DNA from: Streptosporangium canum
Lineage (GTDB): Bacteria; Actinomycetota; Actinomycetes; Streptosporangiales; Streptosporangiaceae
Assembly: GCF_900113865.1 (NCBI RefSeq)
Contig: NZ_FOQY01000021.1
Span: 81,360 to 145,359, forward strand
Length of the DNA stretch: 64,000 nucleotides
Direction: 5' to 3'
This document shows positions 19,325-26,476 of the stretch, one piece after another (positions within the stretch are counted from its first letter, which is position 1; each line of letters begins with the position of its first letter). A program made the translations under genes and the position numbers. The notes under the pieces were generated by a model. The model did no database searches, was not told where the DNA came from, and saw only the letters and a list, made by a program, of their open reading frames with translations.

Positions 19325-20851
19325 TTAAAGCATGAGGGAGCGCACCATTTCCACGGTGTCGGCCTGGTCGGCGTTCTTGTCGGGGCGGTAGCGGATCACC
19401 CGGGCGAAGCGGAGTGCCATGCCGCCGGGGTAACGGGTGGACTGCTGGACTCCGTCGAACGCGATCTCGACGACGAGCTCGGGGCGGACGACGACCGTCC
19501 AGCCGTCGGTGGGCCCCTCGGTGATTTCGAGGAAGCGCTCGGTCTGCCAGGCGAGCACCTCGTCGGTCAGGCCCTTGAAGGTCTTGCCGAGCATGACGAA
19601 CCCGCCGGTCTGCGGGTCGCGGGCGCCCAGGTGAAGGTTGGAGAGCCTGCCCTCGCGGCGGCCGCTGCCCCACTCGGCGGCGAGGACGACCAGGTCGAGC
19701 GTGTGCCGCGGCTTCACCTTGATCCAACCGGCGCCGCGCCGCCCGGCGGCGTAAGGCGTCTGCAGCGACTTGACGACCACGCCTTCGTGACCGGCCCTGA
19801 CAACGTCCTTGAAGAACGCCTCGCCGCTCGCGGCGTCACCGGTGACCAGACGGGGGGTCACCAGCTCCGAGGGCACGGCCGCGGCCAGCGCGGCGTGGCG
19901 CACCTCGCCCGGCAGGTCGAGCAGGTCGGCGCCGTTCACCCGCAGGGCGTCGAAGAAGAAGACGCGTAGCGGGGTCCTCTCGCGCACCCGGGTCACGTCG
20001 ATGCGGCTGGACACGCGGCCGGAGGTGATCTGGAAGGGCTCGGGACGGCCGTCGGGGCGCAGCGCGATGACCTCGCCGTCCAGGACGAGGTCCTGGGAGG
20101 GCAGGGCGCGGACCGCCTCGACCAGCTCGGGCACCTGGGCGGTGATGTCGTCGAGGGTCCGGGTGAAGACGCGCACCGTGTCGCCGGAGCGGTGAGCCTG
20201 GACCCGCACACCGTCGAGCTTCCACTCGATCGCGGCCGGCCCACCGAGCTTGCCCAGGGCGGCTGTGACAGAGGTGGCGCTCTGCGCGAGCATCGGCGAC
20301 ACCGGCCGGCCGACCTCCAGATGGAAGGCCCGCAACGCGTCGACCCCGCCGCTCAGCGCGGCGGCGCCGACGGCCGGCAGCCAGCCGCGGAGGGTCAGTG
20401 CCCGCCGTACTTCGACCGTCGGCACTGCGGACGCCTTCGCGATGGCCTCGATCATCACCCCGTCCAGCGCGCCCTGCCGGAGCTCGCTGCGGAGCAGCCG
20501 GGACAGGAAGGTCTGCTCCTGGCGGGTGAGCGCGGCGAACAGCTCGATGATCAGGGCCTTGCGCGCGGCCTGGGAACCGGGGCCCGCCTGGGCCTTGATG
20601 CGGTCGAGGAAGTCGTTGACCTGGCGCAGGGTGGCGGTGGCGGCCAGGCGCGGGTCGGGCGGATCCTGCAGGCCGGCCCAGCCCACGCCGATGTGGCGCT
20701 GCGGCAGCTCGCCGGAGAGATAGGAGATGGCGATCTCCGCCTCGTCCGGATCGACCCGGCCGAGCAGCTCCGCGAGATGGCCGACCTTCGCCAGTCTGGC
20801 GGAGTCGGCGGTCACGGCTGCGGAGGTGCGCGCAAGGTCGATCAACAACAC
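19325..20851 (-). CDS. ligB: ATP-dependent DNA ligase, LigB type
   Basis: A 508-residue ATP-dependent ligase; mycobacterial LigB has about 507. An N-terminal DNA-binding domain (1-190) precedes the adenylation domain, with the nucleotidyl-accepting Lys 211 in KLDGVR and further motifs DGEVIA and GHEGVVVKS, and a C-terminal OB domain (VVRPELVVEIAF). Start GTG gives (M)LLIDLARTS, which aligns with the LigB N-terminus, and TAGGCT lies 7 nt before it. The frame stays open far upstream only because it runs through a 42-bp repeat. Role: nick sealing in repair, not replication. Confidence 0.92.
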   Translation of the reverse strand: MLLIDLARTSAAVTADSARLAKVGHLAELLGRVDPDEAEIAISYLSGELPQRHIGVGWAGLQDPPDPRLAATATLRQVNDFLDRIKAQAGPGSQAARKALIIELFAALTRQEQTFLSRLLRSELRQGALDGVMIEAIAKASAVPTVEVRRALTLRGWLPAVGAAALSGGVDALRAFHLEVGRPVSPMLAQSATSVTAALGKLGGPAAIEWKLDGVRVQAHRSGDTVRVFTRTLDDITAQVPELVEAVRALPSQDLVLDGEVIALRPDGRPEPFQITSGRVSSRIDVTRVRERTPLRVFFFDALRVNGADLLDLPGEVRHAALAAAVPSELVTPRLVTGDAASGEAFFKDVVRAGHEGVVVKSLQTPYAAGRRGAGWIKVKPRHTLDLVVLAAEWGSGRREGRLSNLHLGARDPQTGGFVMLGKTFKGLTDEVLAWQTERFLEITEGPTDGWTVVVRPELVVEIAFDGVQQSTRYPGGMALRFARVIRYRPDKNADQADTVEMVRSLML

Positions 20852-20858
20852 AAGGCTC

Positions 20859-20864
20859 AGCCTA
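20859..20864 (-). promoter_or_regulatory. -10 box of a leaderless ligB transcript
   Basis: On the minus strand TAGGCT is followed by 7 nt and the GTG start. It decides the start against the ATG at 20881, which lies upstream of this box. Confidence 0.6.
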
Positions 20865-20911
20865 AGAGCTGGGGGTGACATTCCGGGAGAGCGGACCCCG
20901 CTTTTCGGAGC

Positions 20912-21136
20912 GATCCGGTTCCGGGGAGTGGGCTGCCCGATGGTGGTCGGGGTGATCCGGTTCCGGGGAGTGGGCTGCCCGATGGTGGTCGGGGTGATCC
21001 GGTTCCGGGGAGTGGGCTGCCCGATGGTGGTCGGGGTGATCCGGTTCCGGGGAGTGGGCTGCCCGATGGTGGTCGGGGTGATCCGGTTCCGGGGAGTGGG
21101 CTGCCCGATGGTGGTCGGGGTGATCCGGCTCTGGGG
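20912..21136. repeat. 42-bp minisatellite, five perfect copies plus a partial one
   Basis: Perfect units begin at 20912, 20954, 20996, 21038 and 21080; a sixth is partial (21122-21136). Each begins GATCCGGTTCC and ends GGTGGTCGGGGT. The unit is a multiple of 3, so it keeps frames open on both strands (14-residue protein repeat), but nothing suggests translation. It lies 50 bp upstream of the ligB promoter. Confidence 0.95.
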
Positions 21137-21190
21137 ATGGGCCACCCTATGTGGGATGGGCCACCCTATGCGGGACGGGCCACCCTATGG
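21136..21190. repeat. 19-bp triplication derived from a terminator arm
   Basis: Three near-identical units GATGGGCCACCCTATG(T/C)GG at 21136, 21155 and 21174 (the third with GACGGG). The third is the left arm of the FKBP terminator hairpin, so the first two look like duplicated terminator halves. Confidence 0.8.
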
Positions 21191-21204
21191 AAGGGTGGCC
21201 CGTC
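21174..21204 (-). terminator. terminator of the FKBP gene
   Basis: GACGGGCCACCCT pairs perfectly with AGGGTGGCCCGTC around a 5-nt loop, 10 bp after the FKBP stop. Being symmetrical, it could also stop transcription from the other side. Confidence 0.75.
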
Positions 21205-21213
21205 ACCAGGACG

Positions 21214-21588
21214 TCAGCTGACGCCGAGCAGGTCCACGACGAAGATGAGCGTCTCGCCCGGCTTGATGCGGGCGCCCGCGCCGCGGCTGCCGTAGCCGAG
21301 GTGGGGCGGGATGGTGAGGCGACGACGGCCGCCGACCTTCATGCCCGCGACACCCTGGTCCCAGCCCGCGATGACCTGGCCGCCGCCGAGCTGGAAGTCG
21401 AAGACGTCGCCGCGGTTCCACGAAGCGTCGAACTCCTCGCCGGTGGAGAAGGCGACGCCGACGTAGTGCACGCTGACCCGGTGACCCGGCTTGGCCTCCT
21501 GGCCGTCTCCCTCGACGATGTCGACGATCTGCAACTCCGCGGGCGCGTCGCCCTCCGGGAAGTCGATCTCCGGCTTCTCCAGTGCCAC
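21214..21588 (-). CDS. FKBP-type peptidyl-prolyl cis-trans isomerase
   Basis: A single-domain FKBP of 124 residues without signal peptide, thus cytoplasmic. Active-site residues are visible in VSVHYVGVAFSTGEEFDASW, VIAGWDQGVAGMKVGGRRRL and IPPHLGYGSRGAG. The start is GTG (GTGGCACTG) with AAGGAG 6 nt upstream. Length is normal for actinobacterial minimal FKBPs. Confidence 0.93.
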   Translation of the reverse strand: MALEKPEIDFPEGDAPAELQIVDIVEGDGQEAKPGHRVSVHYVGVAFSTGEEFDASWNRGDVFDFQLGGGQVIAGWDQGVAGMKVGGRRRLTIPPHLGYGSRGAGARIKPGETLIFVVDLLGVS

Positions 21589-21725
21589 GTGGTTCTCCTT
21601 GGTCGGATACGCGCCGGTCGATTTCCGGCCGGCCGGACGACTCTACGGGGTCCGGCGGCCGTATGAGAGACAGAGGGACGTGACGGCCCCGGCGTCGTAC
21701 TCTCAAGGAGATCCGTGGAGGTGGG

Positions 21726-22496
21726 ATGCGCAAGCCGTACACCCCGGAGGAGATCCTCCTCACCGGGAAGGTCGCTGTCGTCACCGGGGCGGCCCGGGGG
21801 CTCGGGCGGGCGATCGCGGAGGCCATGCGGGAGTTCGGGGCGGAGCTGGCGCTGTGCGACCGGCATCCGATCGACGGGTTCGACACGCTCACCATGACCA
21901 TGGACGTGCGGGATCCGGCCGCGCTGGAGGTGTTCGCCCAGGCGGTGCGGGAGCGGTTCGACCGGGTGGACGTGCTGGTCAACAATGCGGGCGGGACGTT
22001 TCACTCGGCCTTCGCCGAGACCTCCCCGCGAGGTGAGAGCGTGCTGATCGCGGAGAACTTCACGCAGGTGACCGCCATGATCAGACGTTTTCTGCCGTTG
22101 ATGCCGCCGGGGGCGTCGATTGTCAACGTCACCTCCAGCGAGGCGCACCAGGCCGCGCCGGGGTTCGCGGTCTACGCGGCGATGAAGGCGGCCGTGGAGA
22201 GCCTGACCCGCTCGCTCGCGCTGGAGCTGGCCCCGCGCGGGATCCGGGTCAACGCCATCGCGCCCGACGCGCTGCCCACCGGTGGTGAGGAGGGCGTGCG
22301 CGAGCGCATGCTGGCGGACCCGCTGCCCTTCGAGCCGGTACGGCTGCCGCCGCTCGGCTGTCTGGGCGATCCGGCGGAGGCCGGAGCCGCCGCGGTGTTC
22401 CTGGCGAGTGAGATGGCTGGATTCGTCACCGGGACCACGCTGCACGTGGACGGCGGCATCCATGCCGCGGGTGGCTGGCGGCGCGCGGAGCCCTGA
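21726..22496 (+). CDS. short-chain dehydrogenase/reductase
   Basis: A 256-residue NAD(P)-dependent oxidoreductase with Rossmann motif TGAARGLGRA, the structural motif NNAGG, the catalytic Ser in NVTSSEA and Tyr/Lys in YAAMK, and the C-terminal cofactor-binding GTTLHVDGG. GGAGGTGGG directly precedes the ATG. A palindrome like the sugar operators lies 14 bp after its stop. Substrate unknown; it could act on sugars or polyols given the next genes. Confidence 0.88.
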   Translation: MRKPYTPEEILLTGKVAVVTGAARGLGRAIAEAMREFGAELALCDRHPIDGFDTLTMTMDVRDPAALEVFAQAVRERFDRVDVLVNNAGGTFHSAFAETSPRGESVLIAENFTQVTAMIRRFLPLMPPGASIVNVTSSEAHQAAPGFAVYAAMKAAVESLTRSLALELAPRGIRVNAIAPDALPTGGEEGVRERMLADPLPFEPVRLPPLGCLGDPAEAGAAAVFLASEMAGFVTGTTLHVDGGIHAAGGWRRAEP

Positions 22497-22509
22497 CGGA
22501 GAAACGTGG

Positions 22510-22521
22510 GGGAGCGCTCTC
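22510..22521. promoter_or_regulatory. sugar-type operator copy 1 (GGGAGCGCTCTC)
   Basis: GGGAGC-GCTCTC with one mismatched pair. It shares the GAGCGCTC core with the perfect operators at 26317 and 26431. The core resembles CebR-type LacI-family sites (recalled). Confidence 0.5.
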
Positions 22522-22682
22522 TGAAATAGAGATCGACCGGAGCTGCCGGGGCCCGGCTCCGGTGCCGTGAGATATGACCGCCACGCGATGTCAAAGTGGC
22601 CTACCTTTGGTGAGAGTGCTCCATCGATCTTGCGAAGAGGTCATCTCGCCTCATTTGACCTGTGGAAATGTGTATCTATTTC

Positions 22683-22698
22683 GGAGGGAGCTCTCCTT
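22683..22698. promoter_or_regulatory. degenerate operator and possible promoter region
   Basis: GGAGGGAGCTCTCC-type imperfect palindrome lacking the central CG, just downstream of a TTGACC (22655-22660) and AT-rich TATCTATT. It mimics the operator-on-promoter layout of the intact sugar promoters, as expected if the region was duplicated and decayed. Confidence 0.35.
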
Positions 22699-22774
22699 TC
22701 CCGTGTCGGCGGGTAACGGCGATTGTTGTCCGAGAGGTCGTTGACACGTGACTCCGGTGGCGTCAATCCCCGCA

Positions 22775-22786
22775 GGGAGCGCTCTC
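22775..22786. promoter_or_regulatory. sugar-type operator copy 2 (GGGAGCGCTCTC)
   Basis: Identical 12-mer to the site at 22510, placed 40 bp before the GH1 remnant and 149 bp before the lacI start. Confidence 0.5.
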
Positions 22787-22814
22787 TTCATGATCATTTA
22801 TGAGGTTCCTGGGC

Positions 22815-22922
22815 GGGGAGCGGCGTAGATTCGGCATCGTGCACGTCGACTCCGCCACCCAGCGGCGCCCGCTCAAGGACGGCGCGCTGTGGTATCGCGA
22901 GGTCATCAAGCGGAACGGACTG
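22815..22922 (+). pseudogene. 3' remnant of a GH1 beta-glucosidase gene
   Basis: About 36 codons encode RFGIVHVDSATQRRPLKDGA and LWYREVIKRNGL. This matches the last residues of the beta-glucosidase at 24906-26285 at 23 of 32 positions. The stop is lost, so the frame runs directly into the lacI gene. No other part of the enzyme gene is left upstream. Confidence 0.8.
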
Positions 22923-22934
22923 CGGGAGAACCAG

Positions 22935-23927
22935 ATGAGACGACCCACCTTGGAGGCGGTCGCCGCCCGTGCCGGGGTGTCCCGGTCGACCGTCTCCCGG
23001 GTGGTGAACGGCCAGACCACGGTGACCCCGGACATCCGCGACGTGGTGATGCGGGCGGTGAACGAGCTGGGCTACGTCCCCAACGGGGCGGCACGCAACC
23101 TGGTCACCCAGCGGACCAACTCGGTCGCGCTGGTCGTCTCGGAACCCCCGAACCGGGTCTTCTCCGACGACCCGATGTTCTCCACCGTGATCCGCTCGGC
23201 CGGCATCGAGCTGGAGGCCGTCAACATGCAGGTCGTGCTGTTGCTGGCCGGGTCGCCGGAGAGTCACGCCCGCGTGGAGACCTATGTCGCCGGCGGCCAC
23301 GTGGACGGTGTCATGCTCGTGTCGAGTCACGGCGCCGACCCGCTGCCCGTCGCGCTCACCCGGCTGCGCGTCCCGGTCGTCTCCTACGGCAGGCCGGCGG
23401 TGCCGGTCGCCATGCCGTACGTGGACAGCGACAACGTGGGCGGCGCCGCCGCCGTGCGGCACCTGCTGGCGCGGGGGAGACGGCGGATCGCGACCATCGC
23501 CGGGCCGCTGGACATGATCGGCGGCCAGGACCGGCTGGCCGGCTACCGCGACGTGCTCCGCGACTCCGACCGCCGCTCCATCATCGCGGTCGGCGACTTC
23601 ACCCGGGAGTCCGGCGCGGTCGCGATGCGCCAGCTCCTGGCCGACGACCCCGACCTGGACGCGGTGTTCGCCGCCAACGACCTGATGGCGATCGGCGCCA
23701 TGCACGCGCTGCGCCAGGCGGGCCGCCGCATCCCCGACGACGTCGCCGTCGTCGGCTATGACGACATCGAGGCCGCCCGCTACACCGACCCGCCGCTCAC
23801 GACCATCCACAACCCGCACGCGGAGCAGGCCGCCGCCATGGTCCGCCTGCTGCTCGGCCTCCTGGCGGACGGCTCCGCCGACCCGTCGATCGTGTCCACC
23901 GAGCTCGTCGTCAGGACCTCCTCGTAG
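22935..23927 (+). CDS. LacI family transcriptional regulator (copy 1)
   Basis: A 330-residue repressor. The N-terminal helix-turn-helix is TLEAVAARAGVSRSTVSRVV with the hinge helix near residue 50, followed by a sugar-binding periplasmic-fold domain. The ATG at MRRPTLE was chosen: GGGAGA lies upstream and the LacI family starts here. The frame is also open upstream, through the GH1 remnant, so a longer fusion protein is possible but unlikely. Closely related to copy 2 along the whole length, e.g. the shared DRLAGYRDVLRDSD and VGDFTRESGA. The two genes overlap by 17 bp at their 3' ends. Confidence 0.9.
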   Translation: MRRPTLEAVAARAGVSRSTVSRVVNGQTTVTPDIRDVVMRAVNELGYVPNGAARNLVTQRTNSVALVVSEPPNRVFSDDPMFSTVIRSAGIELEAVNMQVVLLLAGSPESHARVETYVAGGHVDGVMLVSSHGADPLPVALTRLRVPVVSYGRPAVPVAMPYVDSDNVGGAAAVRHLLARGRRRIATIAGPLDMIGGQDRLAGYRDVLRDSDRRSIIAVGDFTRESGAVAMRQLLADDPDLDAVFAANDLMAIGAMHALRQAGRRIPDDVAVVGYDDIEAARYTDPPLTTIHNPHAEQAAAMVRLLLGLLADGSADPSIVSTELVVRTSS

Positions 23928-24909
23928 ACTCCCGCACCACCAGCTCGGTGGGGAGCACCACCGGCGCCCTGTCCTCCGGGTCGAGCACCATGCGCGCCAG
24001 CCGCCGCCCCATCTCCACGGTCGGCTGCCGGACGGTGGTCAGCGGAGGCTCGGCGTAGGCCGCGGCGGGGATGTCGTCGAAGCCGACGACGGCGACGTCG
24101 CCGGGGACCGCCCGGCCCGCCCGGCCCAGCGTCCGCAGCGCGCCCAGCGCCATCAGGTCGTTGGCCACGAACACCGCGTCCAGGTCGGGGTCGTCGGCCA
24201 GGAGCTGGCGCATCGCGATCGCGCCGGACTCCCGGGTGAAGTCGCCGACCGCGACGATGGAGCGGTGGTCGGAGTCGCGCAGGACGTCGCGGTAGCCGGC
24301 CAGCCGGTCGATCCCGGCGATCATGTCCTGCGGCCCGGCGATGGTCGCGATCCGGCGGCGGCCCCGCTCCACCAGGTGCCGGACCGCCCGCTCGGCGCCG
24401 CCGGCGTTGTCCATGTCCACGTACCGCAGGTCGCCGGGCACGCTGGGCCGGCCGCCGCAGACCACCGGGACGCCCCGCCGGGTCAGGATCCCCGGCAGCG
24501 GGTCGGTCCCGTGCATCGAGGCGACGATCACGCCGTCCACGTGCCCGTTGGTGGCGTAGCGCTCGACCCGCTGGTAGCTCCCGTCCGGGCCGGTGAGCAT
24601 CAGCACGAGCTGCTTGTCGGCCTCCTCGATCTCCAGGCTGACCCCCCGGATGATCCCGGCGAAGGTCGGGTCGTCGGAGAAGACCCGTGTCGCGGGTTCG
24701 GGGAAGACCAGGGCGATCGAGTCGGCCCGCTGGGTGACCAGGCTCCGCGCGGCCTGGTTGGGGACGTAACCCAGCTCCTCCACGGCGCGGTTGACCGCCT
24801 CGCGGATCCGCGGAGCCACCCGGGTGGAGCCGTTGACCACCCGTGAGGCGGTCGCCCGGGACACTCCCGCCCGGGCGGCCACCTTCTCCAGCGTCGGCCG
24901 GGCTCTCAC
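23911..24909 (-). CDS. LacI family transcriptional regulator (copy 2), beta-glucoside locus
   Basis: A 332-residue repressor, HTH TLEKVAARAGVSRATASRVV, sugar-binding domain behind it. The start is GTG, overlapping the beta-glucosidase stop as GTGA, so it is co-translated with that enzyme and would be under its own control. It is the obvious candidate to bind the GAGCGCTC palindromes at 26317 and 26431; the sugar transported or its disaccharide would be the inducer (inference). Confidence 0.92.
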   Translation of the reverse strand: MRARPTLEKVAARAGVSRATASRVVNGSTRVAPRIREAVNRAVEELGYVPNQAARSLVTQRADSIALVFPEPATRVFSDDPTFAGIIRGVSLEIEEADKQLVLMLTGPDGSYQRVERYATNGHVDGVIVASMHGTDPLPGILTRRGVPVVCGGRPSVPGDLRYVDMDNAGGAERAVRHLVERGRRRIATIAGPQDMIAGIDRLAGYRDVLRDSDHRSIVAVGDFTRESGAIAMRQLLADDPDLDAVFVANDLMALGALRTLGRAGRAVPGDVAVVGFDDIPAAAYAEPPLTTVRQPTVEMGRRLARMVLDPEDRAPVVLPTELVVRESTRRS

Positions 24910-26285
24910 AGCCCGTTCCGGCGCACGACGTCGCGATACCACAGCGCGCTGTCCTTGGGCGTGCGGTTCTGGGTGGCGTAGTCGACGTGCACGACGCCGA
25001 ACCGCTTGCCGTAGCCCTCGGCCCACTCGAAGTTGTCCAGCAGCGACCAGACGAGATAGCCGCGCAGGTCGGCGCCGGCCTCGATGGCGGCGTGGGCGGC
25101 GCGCAGGTGCCCGTCGAGGTAGGACAGCCGGCCCGCGTCGTGGATCCGGCCGTCCTCCACGACGTCGTCGAAGGCCGCGCCGTTCTCGGTGATGATCAGC
25201 GGGGTGCCGGGGTAGTCCCGCGACAGCCGTACCAGGAGGTCGGTCAGCCCGGACGGCTGGACCGGCCAGCCCATCGCGGTCCTGGGCGCGTCGGGACGGG
25301 GGAAGGCGATCCCCTCGCTGCCCGGGTAGACCGGGTTGGCGGGCTCGCCGGTGCGGGCGGCCACGGTCTGCGGGTGGTAGTAGTTCACGCCCAGCAGGTC
25401 GATGGGCTGGCTGACGATCTCCAGGTCGCCGTCCTCGACGAAGGACCAGTCGGTGAAGCGGCCGGCCCGTTCCACCACGTCGGCGGGATACTCCCCGCGC
25501 AGCACCGGGTCCAGGAAGATCCGGTTCTGCAGGCCGTCCACGATGGACGCGGCCTCGCCGTCGTCGCCGAGCACCGGTGCGAGGTTGAGCGTGATGCCGA
25601 TCCGGCTCGCGCCGGCCGCGCGCAACGCCTTGACCGCCAGCCCGTGACCGAGCAGCAGGTGGTGGGTGGCGGCGAAGCCCAGCCCCGGCTCACTGCGGCC
25701 CGGCGCGTGGATGCCCGAGGCGTAGCCGAGGAAGGCCGAGCACCAGGGCTCGTTCAGGGTCGTCCACGTCTCGACCCGATCACCCAGCCGCGCGTGTACG
25801 ATCGCGGCGTACTCGGCGAACCGTTCGGCGGTCTCCCGGTTGGTCCAGCCGCCCCGGTCCTCCAGGGTCTGCGGCAGGTCCCAGTGGTAGAGCGTCACGA
25901 TCGGGGTGATCCCGGTCCCGTGCAGCTCGTCCACCAGGCGGTCGTAGAAGTCCAGGCCGCGCGGGTTGGCCGGACCGGAGCCGTCGGGCTGGATGCGAGG
26001 CCAGGAGATGGAGAAGCGGTAGGCGTGCAGGCCCAGGTCGCCCATGAGGCGGACGTCGTCGGGGTAGCGGTGGTAGTGGTCGCAGGCCACGTCGCCGGTG
26101 TGCCCGGCGTGCACCTTGCCGGGGCTCCGGGAGAAGGTGTCCCAGATGGAGGGGCCTCTGCCGTCCTCCCGAGCCGCGCCCTCGATCTGGTAGGCCGCGG
26201 TGGCGGCGCCCCAGACGAAGCCCTCGGGGAACCTCAGCACGCCGGAGTCCTCCAGGACGTAGGACTGTTCGGCGGACATGGTCAT
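24906..26285 (-). CDS. GH1 family beta-glucosidase
   Basis: A cytoplasmic retaining glycosidase of 459 residues that would split imported beta-glucosides such as cello-oligosaccharides. The acid/base is Glu 179 in TLNEP, the nucleophile Glu 367 in ITENG, and the sugar-binding WSLLDNFEWAEGY is at 413-425. No signal peptide. GGAG lies about 10 nt before the ATG. It is divergent from the SBP operon and followed by lacI copy 2. Confidence 0.95.
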   Translation of the reverse strand: MTMSAEQSYVLEDSGVLRFPEGFVWGAATAAYQIEGAAREDGRGPSIWDTFSRSPGKVHAGHTGDVACDHYHRYPDDVRLMGDLGLHAYRFSISWPRIQPDGSGPANPRGLDFYDRLVDELHGTGITPIVTLYHWDLPQTLEDRGGWTNRETAERFAEYAAIVHARLGDRVETWTTLNEPWCSAFLGYASGIHAPGRSEPGLGFAATHHLLLGHGLAVKALRAAGASRIGITLNLAPVLGDDGEAASIVDGLQNRIFLDPVLRGEYPADVVERAGRFTDWSFVEDGDLEIVSQPIDLLGVNYYHPQTVAARTGEPANPVYPGSEGIAFPRPDAPRTAMGWPVQPSGLTDLLVRLSRDYPGTPLIITENGAAFDDVVEDGRIHDAGRLSYLDGHLRAAHAAIEAGADLRGYLVWSLLDNFEWAEGYGKRFGVVHVDYATQNRTPKDSALWYRDVVRRNGL

Positions 26286-26316
26286 GTGTTCACCGCTCCA
26301 TTCTGGTCTGAGTCAT

Positions 26317-26363
26317 GTGAGAGCGCTCTCACGAGCATCACGGTTGTCTGAGTTGCCTGTCAA
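26317..26363 (-). promoter_or_regulatory. promoter and operator of the beta-glucosidase-lacI operon
   Basis: Minus strand: -35 TTGACA (26363-26358), 17-nt spacer, -10 TGATGC (26340-26335), then the perfect 16-bp palindrome GTGAGAGCGCTCTCAC at 26332-26317, where transcription should start. A repressor bound there would block RNA polymerase. Confidence 0.65.
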
Positions 26364-26397
26364 GAAAAATGGGACTGTAACCGTAGGATCACAGTCA

Positions 26398-26442
26398 TTG
26401 ACATCAGGGAGGGGGCAGACAATTCTTCCAGAGAGCGCTCTC
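26398..26442 (+). promoter_or_regulatory. promoter and operator of the sugar transporter operon
   Basis: -35 TTGACA (26398-26403), 17-nt spacer, -10 AATTCT (26421-26426), then the perfect palindrome GAGAGCGCTCTC at 26431-26442 over the expected start point. The layout mirrors the divergent promoter. Confidence 0.7.
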
Positions 26443-26476
26443 AGACTTCCCGGCAACTTCATATGGAGGAAGGTTC

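Noticed and set aside
20912..21121. Regular 42-bp repeats considered as a CRISPR array
   Set aside because: Units are contiguous and identical with no spacers; a minisatellite.
20852..21145. N-terminal extension of ligB through the repeat (14-residue protein repeats)
   Set aside because: The -10 box and LigB alignment set the start at 20851; the extension exists only because the repeat unit is a multiple of three.
24906..25026. A longer N-terminus of the second LacI
   Set aside because: That part is the other frame of the beta-glucosidase C-terminus; the GTG overlapping the glucosidase stop gives the normal LacI start.
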